Part shown: positions 44,608-55,000 of the stretch, in pieces
How the letters are laid out: every line of letters starts with the position of its first letter
Position numbering within the stretch: the first letter of the stretch is position 1
Assembly: GCA_951802425.1 (NCBI GenBank)
Contig: OX637797.1
Span: 3,348,001 to 3,412,000, forward strand
Reading direction: 5' to 3'
DNA: 64,000 nucleotides
Source: Clavaria fumosa
Taxonomy: Eukaryota > Basidiomycota > Agaricomycetes > Agaricales > Clavariaceae
Notes under the pieces: generated by a model
Database searches by the model: none
Seen by the model: the letters and a program-made list of their open reading frames with translations, nothing else
Told to the model about the DNA's origin: nothing
Made by a program: the position numbers and the translations under genes

Positions 44608-45609
44608 ATGGCTGACCACGTTGCCCCGCCTGAAGTCCATGCCACGAGGCTGGATTTAGTCGTCGCCCCATTCGATGGGCAAAAAAGAAATTTCCGTACA
44701 TTCCTCCGGTCGCTCCGCCTCCTGTTTATGGCGAATCCGATAATCTATGCCACGGACCTGGCAAAGGTCCTCTACACCCTCAGCAAAATTACTGGCGAGG
44801 GGTTTGCCGCAGAATGGGCAAATGTGAAGGGAGAGGAAATCCTGGGTAACAACGAGGTTGGAACCTGGGCAGAATTTGTGGAAGAGATGAAGCGAGCGTT
44901 CGATGACCCGAACGACCGTGCGACTGCCCTCGCAGATATTGCGAAGTTGAAACAGGGTGTCATGACGGCACCTGAGTTCTTCGCAAAGTTCGAAACAATG
45001 TTCCGAAGAGCGGGGATGACAGAAGTGGCCAATTCGGACATCCTGGTCCATTGGCTGGAGTCGAATCTGAGCAGGAGGCTAGTGGGAAAGGTCTATGGTG
45101 TTTCGCCAATGCCAGAGATCTACGTGCAGTGGAAGGCACTTGCCGAAAAGCTAGACGCTCAGCAGCATCGCCTCGACGGAGTCATCGCACAACAGAACTC
45201 TGTGCGTCCTGCTCTGCCCGCAACCAGCCGCCCCCTCCCTCAACAAACCCGCTTCGCCCCAGCCCCCCGTCCCTTCCTGGCCCAGCCTCTGGCCCGCACC
45301 CCTGCCCCTCCCACCATGCCGCGTCCCACCAATGCCGGTGATGCCATGGTGGTGGATCGTGCCCGTGCCCCTGGAGTGTTGCGCACCTGCTTCCGATGTG
45401 GCCAAGCTGGTCACATGGTGAGAGATTGCCAGCTCCAGGACACACGTCCGCAGATCCCGAGGCCGCAGATCCGTGCCGTGGAAAGCCAGGCACGTAGTGC
45501 AGAGGACTATGAGAACGAGATCGCACTGCTCCGAGACCGCCTGGATTTGCTCGAGAGAGAGAAGAGGGCTCCTGTTGAAGAGCCGGATTTTGGAGACGAG
45601 GCCCAGTGA
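44608..45609 (+). CDS. Element A Gag
   Basis: ATG 44608 opens 333 residues closely matching B's gag (FDGQKRNFRTFLRSLRLLFM, KITGEGFAAEWAN, FDDPNDRATALADIA) with an intact zinc knuckle CFRCGQAGHMVRDC. It ends at TGA 45607, six bases before element C's insertion point. In B the same region reads straight into protease, but in A the pol frame is offset by -1. A therefore has either a frameshift design or a frameshift mutation. Confidence 0.85.
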   Translation: MADHVAPPEVHATRLDLVVAPFDGQKRNFRTFLRSLRLLFMANPIIYATDLAKVLYTLSKITGEGFAAEWANVKGEEILGNNEVGTWAEFVEEMKRAFDDPNDRATALADIAKLKQGVMTAPEFFAKFETMFRRAGMTEVANSDILVHWLESNLSRRLVGKVYGVSPMPEIYVQWKALAEKLDAQQHRLDGVIAQQNSVRPALPATSRPLPQQTRFAPAPRPFLAQPLARTPAPPTMPRPTNAGDAMVVDRARAPGVLRTCFRCGQAGHMVRDCQLQDTRPQIPRPQIRAVESQARSAEDYENEIALLRDRLDLLEREKRAPVEEPDFGDEAQ

Positions 45610-45615
45610 GTCCGA

Positions 45616-46533
45616 TGTAGTGGGTATTACGGTTCTTGCTGCAACTGCTTGATTACAGTCAAGTCCTTCAGGGGTTCCTGTAAGGCGTTAGAGATTCACC
45701 AAACACCCTTGAGGATGTGGAGTATGAATTCAAAATGTGTGAGAAATAGAAATATACGGTGTCCGGGATATTCTGCTATGTGTCCGATAAAATCCGATAA
45801 GGATGGTGCGATAAGACGAAGGGCCGGCAACGACGGAGGCCAGCGGATCGAAGGTTGCGACGACGGGTGAGCTTAGGTGAGGTTTCTAACAGAGAGAAGG
45901 GGTTCAGAAAGCTGTATTTCAGAGAGGTCCGGAGTGTACTTAAGTACAGTTCTGTAAGTACAGCAAATTGGAATGTACGGAAATGTCCGGAAAACACATG
46001 GAACAGCGCCATGTCGCGTGAAGGGTTACATGAAGGAGTTATATCACAAGGGAAATGAGTAGCTCGGAGGAATGAAATGTCCGATAACTAGCAAATGTCC
46101 GGACCGCTCATAAACTGAAGGAAAGTGGGGCTGGTACAGCAAAGGGGTACTAAGAACAATGGACAAGGTACTGCAAAGGGTTTGAAACGTTTAAACGATT
46201 GAATGGTTGAAAGGGATCATAATATGAAATTTACAGCATGGTATATGAAATAAAGGAATGGGAATGGAATAGTGTGTATGTCGAGCGCTGACCGTGCTGG
46301 AGAGGTGAAATAGAGAGGCGTGGGCGGTGTGTGAGAGCGGTGGGCTGTGATCGTCACGGGGGATTGAAGACCGAAGTGTCCGACATCGGACATGTATCGG
46401 ATACTATCGGTCGTTATCGGACGGTGTCGGATCGTTATCGGTTCGTATCGCACGTAATTTCTTTGGATCGCAAAACATCCGGATAGTCGGTATCTGTCAT
46501 GTTTCCGTGTTTAGATCGCATATGGTCCTTACA
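45616..46533 (-). repeat. Element C 3' LTR, also upstream of the antisense gene
   Basis: 918-bp LTR beginning TGTAGTGGGTATTACGG and ending ATATGGTCCTTACA on the plus strand. Near its right end six CGG triplets are spaced 10-11 bp apart (46387-46441), about 250-300 bp before the ATG of the zinc-cluster gene. Confidence 0.95.
46387..46441. promoter_or_regulatory. Phased CGG array in element C LTR
   Basis: CGG begins at 46387, 46398, 46408, 46418, 46428 and 46439, mostly as TATCGG, so spacing is 11, 10, 10, 10 and 11 bp, one helical turn each. CGG is the common half-site of Zn(II)2Cys6 factors. The same array is at 51891-51945 in the other LTR. Binding is inferred, not shown. Confidence 0.55.
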
Positions 46534-46690
46534 TTCTCCCGGGGGCTGAAAATGCAACCGCCCTCGGTTGCAACCAAACAAGGCCAAATAACGGTTTGTT
46601 GATCGTGAAGTACGCGTCGTGTGGGTGCACATAGGTCCAAACACACCCTTGTGTTTTCTCCAGCGACAGCAACACGTCAACTCTCCGACA

Positions 46691-48245
46691 ATGGAAAACT
46701 TCGATTCTTCAATCTTTCGAAACGCAGTCCAGGCGATGACCGAGGCGCAGGCCATGGCGCCGGGCGAGGAGTTGCCGGATCGGGGGCAGGATGGAGAGTG
46801 CGCGGAGTGGGTGGGGACGTATGCGGGTGACGCGGTGCGTGAACGAGAATCTTTCGTACTTTTTTTTTTGTATCGCACTGACAACGTTTTTAGGACGATT
46901 TTCTTGCCGGATATGTGGCAGCGATCGACGACGACGTGGAGGTGGACGAGGGACTCGTCCGGGTCGCGCGAAGGCTCAAGAAGTGGCGGAAGCTCCGCGG
47001 GGACGAGTGGTCCGCTGAGCGGACGAGAAGGCGGGAGGAGGTCGAGGCCGAGAAACAGCGCACGAGCGAGGAGAGGGCGGCTACTGAGCGGGCCGCAGCA
47101 GAGGCGGAGGCGGAGGAGAGGCGGGCGGAGGCGGCGAGGGCTGCCGAGAAGAGGGCGCGCCTTGCCCGGGCGCGCTTAATTGTCGTAAGTGACAGCGACG
47201 ACGAGGGCGAGGCGGCGGCGGCGGCAACAACGACGACGACGGGAGCGGCGGAGTCCGGTGCAGCGGCGGTAACAACGACGACGATATCACCGGACGCCGG
47301 AGAGCTGCGTGTGGACGAGGTGGCGGCAGGGGAGGATCCGGACGGTCATCGGACCGTGTGGGGAACCGACGGGGTGACGCCCGTCGGTGTTATCGAGGCG
47401 GCGGCGGTGAGTGCGGTGGCCGGGGGAGGCGAGCAGTCGGTGGAGGAGCCGATGTTCGTGCACCGGGACGGTGCGCGGATGATGGCGACTCCGGTGTGGG
47501 TGGAGATCGCGAGGCGGAAGGCAGCGGAGCGAGGGCGAGGGAGGAGAGGCGGGGCGAAGAGCGACATAGAGTCCCGGGCTGCGCGGCAGCCTGGAGATAA
47601 GGTGAGTGGTTAATTAAGATATGTGAGGCTTTTTCGACGTCTGATATAATGATTAGGAGCACGTTCCGGGGTGCAAGGAGTGCACCCGGAAGTGGCGGGC
47701 GTGCTACGGAGTGGAGGGGATAGCGTGCCGGTGGTGCCGGACGTATAAGGTATCGTGCAGTCTGTCGGCTGTGCGAGGTAAGTGGTATTCTTTTTATTTT
47801 TCATGATGAGACAAATGATAGGTGTGTTTCAGGAGCGAAAACAGAGAGAGCGGCGGTGTCCGGAACGGAAGGTATGTCGAGAAGGTATCGGGTCCGCATT
47901 TGCTAACGTATCGGAACAGGTCCGAAGGCGGCGGGAGCGAGCGGAAGTAAGAGGCCGAGGCGAGGTGCGACGCGGGTACCGGTTCGCGAGGAGACGACGC
48001 CGGAGGAGGAGGACGAGATTGAGGAGGATACCAGTGTGGAGCTGGTGGAGGAGCCGCCGGCAAAGAAGAAGAAGGCGGAGGCGGGACCAAGTCGGAAGGG
48101 TAAGGAGCGGGAGGTGGCGCGAGGGGTGTCCGGGAGGGAGGCGCTCGATAGGGCGCTGGAGATGATGGAGAGGGGGGCGGACCAGGTGAAGGCCGGAGCG
48201 GAGCTGCTCCGGATGCTCCTCCTTGGCGAGTCGTCCTCTAAGTAA
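46691..48245 (+). CDS. Zn(II)2Cys6-like protein encoded antisense inside element C
   Basis: Five exons (46691-46834, 46894-47601, 47657-47777, 47833-47871, 47920-48245) give 445 residues, with all junctions in frame and canonical GT-AG. The first part is followed by a long Arg/Glu/Ala-rich helical stretch likely to form a coiled coil, an acidic SDSDDEGE patch and a Thr-rich linker. At about residues 290-318 six cysteines follow CX2CX6CX7CX2CX6C (codons at 47672, 47681, 47702, 47726, 47735, 47756), the spacing of fungal zinc binuclear clusters. Basic patches (KRPRR, PAKKKKAEA) could be nuclear signals. The cluster is internal rather than N-terminal, and the usual downstream regulatory domain is not evident. 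I do not recognise a named family. Confidence 0.75.
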
Positions 48246-48385
48246 ATATTTTGTTTTTGTTTTTATATATGTTTTTCTTTTTCTATTTGGTATGGTATGT
48301 CGTGTGGGATAAGTGAGGAATGTGAGAATGTGAGAAAATGGTTGAAAGAACGTCGGGTATAAAGTTTGGACTTGTCCGAAATTTC

Positions 48386-48428
<43 letters not shown>

Positions 48429-48732
48429 GGAAGAACGGCGTCCGTAGACAGGGAATTTATTTCGGGGGTTTTGTTGTACAAGGGGGTTGCAACATTTGGT
48501 CGCGACGGTTCACGTCCGATAGCGACTGGGGAATCAGCGGAATCGAGAGAAACGTCCGAGATACTGATACAGGGGAAGGGGTCGAGAGAGACTGGGTTTA
48601 TAAGGGAAAACGATAAGGGAACGTGAACGGAAGTAGGAAAAATGGCTGGAGTCTCGTATCTGGGTATAGCTTCCGTGTCCGCATTGATCGGAGGTAAGTC
48701 CGTTGGTTTGCGGACATTCGAGGCTCCAGCTC
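48246..48732. other. Space between the two convergent genes of element C, with T36 tract
   Basis: The stretch between the zinc-cluster gene stop and the Gag-protease stop. It contains an uninterrupted run of 36 T at 48388-48423, which is A36 in the Gag direction. No other gene is seen. Confidence 0.7.
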
Positions 48733-50730
48733 TCAAAAATCCGGATGCGGTTTCTTGTTCTTCAAGGATTTGCGGATCGGGATTCGCTCCTTCGTTGGCA
48801 CTATGATTCTTTCTCCGGTGTTTGGATCGTTGAGAATAAGGTCCTGGGCCCCGTGGGGATGGTCAATCGTTTGGGAACCGGTTAACATGAAAAACGGTCG
48901 TCCGACAAGAACCTCGCAGGGCAACGTGTCTGCTACTTGCATTTGAACATGGAATGTGCACGGACCGATCTGTAGGGGGAAATTCTTGATGAGTCCGAGG
49001 GTCGGAGCGATGGTGCCATGAGAGGATTCCATGTGAATAACGTTCTCGGAGTGTAGTGGGTTGCCGAGTTTCTCCCAAACGTCTCTTCGCATTGCCACGA
49101 TTGAGCTGCCTTGGTCGAGCAGGCACTCCGCGGCGATCCGGTTGTCCAATATCCCTTCTACGATGCGGAGCGGAGCAGCGTCGACGGCGACAACAAGATC
49201 GGAGGTGTCCGGGACCGTAATGTTTGTATAGAGCGTATCCTGTACGACGGACGCGGTGACCGGAACGCGACGAGCGGTAACCACATCCTTCATCTTTTTG
49301 CGGATGTCTCCGGAAATGGCGAGTAGTTCGCGAGGTGTGACGCGGACTGGCATGTCGAGTGCGCGATCGAATACTTGTTGAACGGTTACCGGATTTTCGA
49401 TCGGAGCTTGGTAATGGTACTGGACGTCGGGTCGTTCGATTTTCTCCGGCTTTGATGGACGAGTGACCTGAGGCGGCGTAATAACAACGGCGGGTGGGGG
49501 CGGTAACCTAGATGGCTGAGGATCGGTATTCCTGGGTGTGGGTGCTTTCCTTTTGCCCTTGTCTACTTTCTTCGCGACATCGTTTGCAAAGGTGCGGACC
49601 ATGTTTTCCAACACGGTATTCTCGTCATCTTCCTCGTCCGAATCGTCTTCCATGTCCGGGGGGTGAGCGGATTGTCCGATCGGCTGTGCTTCAAATACCG
49701 CGGTTGTCACCGGTTGCGTGTTCTGGGATTGGTATGTAGCGTAGTACTTGTCGAAGCGCTCGGATAGGTTGTTCCCTGAGATAGTGCCTGGCAAATATCG
49801 TCCGGAGGGGAGACAAATCCTGCCTTCTGTGTTCCGTATACATTTGCCGGACTTAATGTATTCGAGGGCCTTCGGACAGGCACTAACAAAATGACCTATT
49901 TCCGAACAGAAATTACACGTCCGGCCTGCGGGAGAGTTCGTTGTCCGGGGAGCGGAGTGTCTTGCTGGTTCGAGAGATTGGGCTGTCAAAATCGATTCCA
50001 GGCGAGCCATTGTGGAAGCGAATGTTGCCCATGCTGCGGACATATCAAATTCTTCCTTCTTGACTACCGGTTTCGTTTCTCTCCCGGGGGCTGAAGATGC
50101 GAGACGGACGGGTCCGGAAAGTTGATCGGTTGTCGCAGAGTGGGGGGACGTCGAGGAGAGAAGAAATTCAGCTGCACCATGTACTTCATTCATGGGGTAA
50201 GGATCCTCCGGATGGTGGTTTGGTAGTATGATAGCGAGTCGGCTTTCGATCCGACGCCTTGTATGATCCCCAAATCCGAGGATGTAAAGTCGGTTCCTGT
50301 CATTTGTGGACATACGCTGTGATGTGATCAAGTGCGAGGTGATCCGGAGAAAGTCCCGATAGTATTCTCCGTGTTCTGCGCGCGTGTAAACTCCCTTTTG
50401 GGCCGAGTCCGATATGAAACGGTCCAGGTCGGCGACGGAAAATAAGCGACCTCCATCAGATCCTGGATAAAGTCGTCGGACGGCCGCTTTGAAGGTATCC
50501 CACGTCCATACCGGGTCCGGGTCAGGTGAAAGAGTCTCCCAGAGGAGACACGTATCGGTGTCGAGATAGTGCTTGGCGTACCGAATTAAATCGGGTTCTG
50601 GAACGTCCGGGTTGACGCCGGTGAGCACGATGTCGATGTCCTCGAAGTACCGGTTGAGGTGTGTCGGTACTCCGTCAAAGGCAGGGGCCCCGTGGGCGCC
50701 ACGGAGCGGATATCTCGGTTGGTTGGCCAT
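48733..50730 (-). CDS. Element C Gag-protease, intact
   Basis: ATG 50730 opens 665 residues. The N-terminal capsid-like part contains FDGVPTHLNRYFEDIDIVL and FKAAVRRLYPGSDGGRLFSV. The zinc knuckle CNFCSEIGHFVSAC (CX2CX4HX4C) lies near residues 272-285. An acidic stretch follows, then a region resembling basidiomycete retroelement Gag-Pol linkers (PVTVQQVFDRALDMPVRVTP). A retropepsin-like domain has ECLLDQGSSIVAM at about 535 (DQG in place of D-S/T-G) and EVLVGRPFF. The frame stops after the protease, where a normal element would continue into RT. No premature stop is present. Confidence 0.88.
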   Translation of the reverse strand: MANQPRYPLRGAHGAPAFDGVPTHLNRYFEDIDIVLTGVNPDVPEPDLIRYAKHYLDTDTCLLWETLSPDPDPVWTWDTFKAAVRRLYPGSDGGRLFSVADLDRFISDSAQKGVYTRAEHGEYYRDFLRITSHLITSQRMSTNDRNRLYILGFGDHTRRRIESRLAIILPNHHPEDPYPMNEVHGAAEFLLSSTSPHSATTDQLSGPVRLASSAPGRETKPVVKKEEFDMSAAWATFASTMARLESILTAQSLEPARHSAPRTTNSPAGRTCNFCSEIGHFVSACPKALEYIKSGKCIRNTEGRICLPSGRYLPGTISGNNLSERFDKYYATYQSQNTQPVTTAVFEAQPIGQSAHPPDMEDDSDEEDDENTVLENMVRTFANDVAKKVDKGKRKAPTPRNTDPQPSRLPPPPAVVITPPQVTRPSKPEKIERPDVQYHYQAPIENPVTVQQVFDRALDMPVRVTPRELLAISGDIRKKMKDVVTARRVPVTASVVQDTLYTNITVPDTSDLVVAVDAAPLRIVEGILDNRIAAECLLDQGSSIVAMRRDVWEKLGNPLHSENVIHMESSHGTIAPTLGLIKNFPLQIGPCTFHVQMQVADTLPCEVLVGRPFFMLTGSQTIDHPHGAQDLILNDPNTGERIIVPTKERIPIRKSLKNKKPHPDF

Positions 50731-51119
50731 TTGTATTGGTGCGTGGGGCGGTGAGTGAACTTCGTCTGGTGAATTCTGAGGTGTTTCGGGCGGGAAATGA
50801 AGGATGTCTGGTTCAAGGGGAAGTGGTGTAAGCGGTGAGTGTGGTTGTTCGAAGGTCTGTGGTAGTGAGGGATCCGGAGTGGTGAAACTCGTGTGGGAGT
50901 AGACAATGGATGAGATACTGGGAATGTCCGATGGAAGAAGGTGGGAAGTTTCAATTACTTCTCCGGGGGGTTCGGAGGGCGGTGGTTCTGTGATCGGATT
51001 CGGGTTTCGACTTCTCAGGCGTTCGGAGCGTCGAGGCTGAGGAGCGGATGAGCCTCTGGGAATCCTTGAGGGTGGTAGTGAAGACGTCTTGTTGAACCCC
51101 TCGCGGTGGGCTCCAGAAT
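50731..51119 (-). other. Element C leader with tRNA-type primer-binding site
   Basis: Between 5' LTR and Gag ATG. On the minus strand TGGAGCCCACCGCGAG begins four bases after the LTR end, matching the expected form TGG + acceptor-stem complement. I could not assign the tRNA. Confidence 0.55.
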
Positions 51120-52037
51120 TGTAGTGGGTATTACGGTTCTTGCTGCAACTGCTTGATTACAGTCAAGTCCTTCAGGGGTTCCTGTAAGGCGTTAGAGATT
51201 CACCAAACACCCTTGAGGATGTGGAGTATGAATTCAAAATGTGTGAGAAATAGAAATATACGGTGTCCGGGATATTCTGCTATGTGTCCGATAAAATCCG
51301 ATAAGGATGGTGCGATAAGACGAAGGGCCGGCAACGACGGAGGCCAGCGGATCGAAGGTTGCGACGACGGGTGAGCTTAGGTGAGGTTTCTAACAGAGAG
51401 AAGGGGTTCAGAAAGCTGTATTTCAGAGAGGTCCGGAGTGTACTTAAGTACAGTTCTGTAAGTACAGCAAATTGGAATGTACGGAAATGTCCGGAAAACA
51501 CATGGAACAGCGCCATGTCGCGTGAAGGGTTACATGAAGGAGTTATATCACAAGGGAAATGAGTAGCTCGGAGGAATGAAATGTCCGATAACTAGCAAAT
51601 GTCCGGACCGCTCATAAACTGAAGGAAAGTGGGGCTGGTACAGCAAAGGGGTACTAAGAACAATGGACAAGGTACTGCAAAGGGTTTGAAACGTTTAAAC
51701 GATTGAATGGTTGAAAGGGATCATAATATGAAATTTACAGCATGGTATATGAAATAAAGGAATGGGAATGGAATAGTGTGTATGTCGAGCGCTGACCGTG
51801 CTGGAGAGGTGAAATAGAGAGGCGTGGGCGGTGTGTGAGAGCGGTGGGCTGTGATCGTCACGGGGGATTGAAGACCGAAGTGTCCGACATCGGACATGTA
51901 TCGGATACTATCGGTCGTTATCGGACGGTGTCGGATCGTTATCGGTTCGTATCGCACGTAATTTCTTTGGATCGCAAAACATCCGGATAGTCGGTATCTG
52001 TCATGTTTCCGTGTTTAGATCGCATATGGTCCTTACA
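51120..52037 (-). repeat. Element C 5' LTR
   Basis: Same sequence as 45616-46533. In element orientation the CGG array (51891-51945) falls about 90-145 bp from the LTR 5' end, in the U3/promoter part. Confidence 0.95.
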
Positions 52038-55000
52038 CCGAACTGGAGTCTCAGGAGTAGATATCCCAGCCCCCCTCCCGTCCCTGTACCCGCAGCTAGT
52101 ATCCCAAAATACACTATCTTGCAGCGGAGACACACCCGGATTGGGGCTGAGGTGAAGGACAAAGCGGAAACGGAAACCACTAAAAGTGAAATACCGAAAA
52201 GAGAAAAGGGGACTAGCAGCCAAGTGGAGCCAACAAAGCACCTTGCAGAGGTGCTGAAGGACACCCTATTGCGTATGCCCCGAGAGCTCTCCATCCAGGT
52301 GCACCTGGAGGCTCTCAGCACTGGCAAAGGGGCAACTACGAAAGCCCTTGTCGACTCAGGCTGCACCAACTGCTTTATGGACTTGGAGTGGGCGAAAAAA
52401 GTGGGATTGGAACCATCTCCCTTGCTGAATCCAATCACCATGTATAATGTGGATGGAACACAGAACAGAGATGGTAAGATCCAGTATGGGATGGAGCTGC
52501 TTGTGATGGTTGGCGACCACCAGGAGCGGATCCACTTCCTGCTAGGGAAGACTCAGTCCCACACGGCGATCCTTGGGCATGATTGGCTAAAGCGTCATAA
52601 TCCAGAGATTGACTGGGTGAAAGCTGAAGTAAGGCTCACCCGCTGCCCCAACTCCTGTGCCTCCTCCCCACACAGCCACCGGTCCCCTGTTCGACCCTCA
52701 GGTCCACCAAAAGCAAGTACCCTGGCCTCAGCCAGTATCCCGGACACCCGTTTTCCCAACACTGGCCCTACCCCTGATTGGCCCAGCCACTACCCTTTGG
52801 TTTTTAGTGAAGCAAAGTGGGATGAGCTCCCCCGCTCCCGCCCTGACTTTGATATCAAAATCAAGTTTAAAACAGACCCTGGACACCTCTCCTCTAAGCT
52901 ATACTCTCTGACGCGAGAAGAGATGGTGGAAATGAATCGCTGGGTGGATGAGCAGCTAGCTTCTGGACGAATCCGACCTTCGAAGTCCCCGTACGCAAGC
53001 CCCTTCTTCTTCAAACGTGAGAAGGACAAGCTGCAGCCGATTATCGATTACTCTAGGCTGAACTCGTATCTAATCAAAGACAAGTACCCCCTCCCCCTCA
53101 TACGAGACACTGTGGATGTGTTAAAGGGGGCGACCATCTATTCCAAGATTGATGCGAAGGGAGGTTTCCCATCGATGCAAGTCTGGCCAGAACATCAGCA
53201 CCGCTGTGCTTTCCTAACGCCCCGTGGACTCTTCGAACCGGCAGTTATGTGGTTTGGGCTGCAGAATGCGCCTGCAACCTTCCAGCGCTTCATGAACCAT
53301 GTGTTGAGAGAAGAGATTGCAGGGGGGCATGTCTGAGCCTATGTCGATGATGTTATAGTGTTTGCAGAGGATTTGGCTACACATCGGTATTGGATGGATC
53401 GGGTCTTGAAGAAGTTTGGGGAGAATGGCCTGTGTCTCAGACTCAGCAAGTGCGAGTTCGAGAAGAGTGAGGTTTTCTTCCTGGGGATGAAGATCTCCCA
53501 CAACCATCTAGAGCATGACCCAGCTAAAGGCGCGGCGATCCGTAACTGGCCCAGACCGAAAAATGTGAAAGAGGTACAAAGATTCAACGGGATGCTGAAC
53601 TACCTCCGCCGGCACATCCCAAATCTCTCTGCCCGGGCAAAACCACTCTTCCGGCTGACAGGGAAAGTCCCGTGGAGATGGGAGGAGGAGGAGGAAGCAG
53701 CCTTCCAAGATCTCCGCCTGGCACTAGTATCAGCCCCGGTCTTGGCTCTACCACAAGACAAAGGGAGATGGAAGGTAGAAACAGATGCGAGCAACTTGGC
53801 GACTGGAGGAGTTCTCTCACAGCAGCAGGTGGATGGGACTTGGAGAGTTGTAGACTACATCTCCAAAGCCCTCACTGCAGCTGAGAAGAATTACGATGTG
53901 TACGACAAGGAGTTCCTGGCTGTAATCCGGGCACTACGCGAGTGGCGGGCTTACCTGATTGGGGTGGAAGAGACTATCGAAATCTGGACGGACCATGCTA
54001 ACCTCCAGTACTTCTGGAAGCCCCAGAAGTTGAAACTGAGGCAGGTCCGTTGGGTTGGAGAGCTCCAGTGCTTTGACTTCGAGATCAAGTACCGTACTGG
54101 GAAGTCAAACACGAAAGCGGATGCACTCTCACGGAGGCCAGACTATGGAGAGATGGTGGAGGAGGATGCACCAGTACAGGTCTTCCCAGAGGCTGAGACC
54201 CGCACATCGTTCACATCGGAGATGGAGACGCTACTCCAGAAAAACAGTGCGGTATATGTGCAGAAGCTGGAGGAGCTTGATGATGAGTGGACGAGAGATC
54301 GGATGGGACTCTGGCGGAAGGCAGAAATCACTTGGGTGCCCCCAGAAGCACGTGAGGCAGTGCTCACCTTTGAGCATGACCTCCCCATCGCAGGACACCC
54401 TGGTCCACGGAAACTGAGGGCGGCTCTGCTGAGGTCCTATTGGTGGGTGGGCATGGTGAAGGATTCCAATCGGTATGCAGGTGGATGTGAGACATGCCAA
54501 CGAATCAAGCCTGATCGTACCAGGCGCGCCGCTCCACTCCATCCACACCCTGTCCCTGAGAGCCCCTGGGCAGTCATCTCTTGGGACATTGTTGGACCTT
54601 TCCCCCTCTCACGTGGTCACAATGCGATCCTTGTCATTGTCGACAAGTTTACAAAATGAACTCTCATCGAAGCTATTGGCCTTGACCTCACGGGACTTGG
54701 TGCTGCTTGGATCCTTCGAGACTGGGTCTTCCGCGACCATGGAGTCCCGCAGAAAGTTGTGAGTGACCAGGGAACCCAATTTGTGTCCAGATTCATGAGG
54801 GAGTTTTATGGGATGATTGGAGTTAAGGCGAACCCGAGCACTGCCTTCCACCCACAAACAGATGGACAGACAGAGCGGGTCAATCAGGAGGTTGAAGTGT
54901 ATCTCCGGGCCTATGTTGACCATCTGCAGGATGATTGGGCAGAGTGGCTATCCACAGCCGAATTCGCGCTCAATAACCGTGAGCACTCAGCCACTGGATT

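Larger units (their letters stand above)
45616..52037 (-). mobile_element. Element C: non-autonomous LTR element, Gag-protease plus antisense zinc-cluster gene
   Basis: LTRs of 918 bp (45616-46533 and 51120-52037) show no difference I can see. They are flanked by a 4-bp duplication, CCGA (45612-45615 and 52038-52041), within element A. The element's sense strand is minus: 5' LTR at 51120-52037, a tRNA-type PBS beginning TGGAGCCCACCGCGAG four bases inside it, Gag-protease at 50730-48733, and a purine-rich GGGAGAA next to the 3' LTR. No RT, RNase H or integrase is found in the 4586-bp interior. The opposite strand holds a complete spliced gene at 46691-48245. The young LTRs imply that its machinery came from another element. 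Confidence 0.9.

Noticed and set aside
46534..51119. Hidden RT or integrase in element C
   Set aside because: All long frames are accounted for by Gag-protease and the zinc-cluster gene; no YxDD, DxG or D-D-E blocks were seen on either strand.
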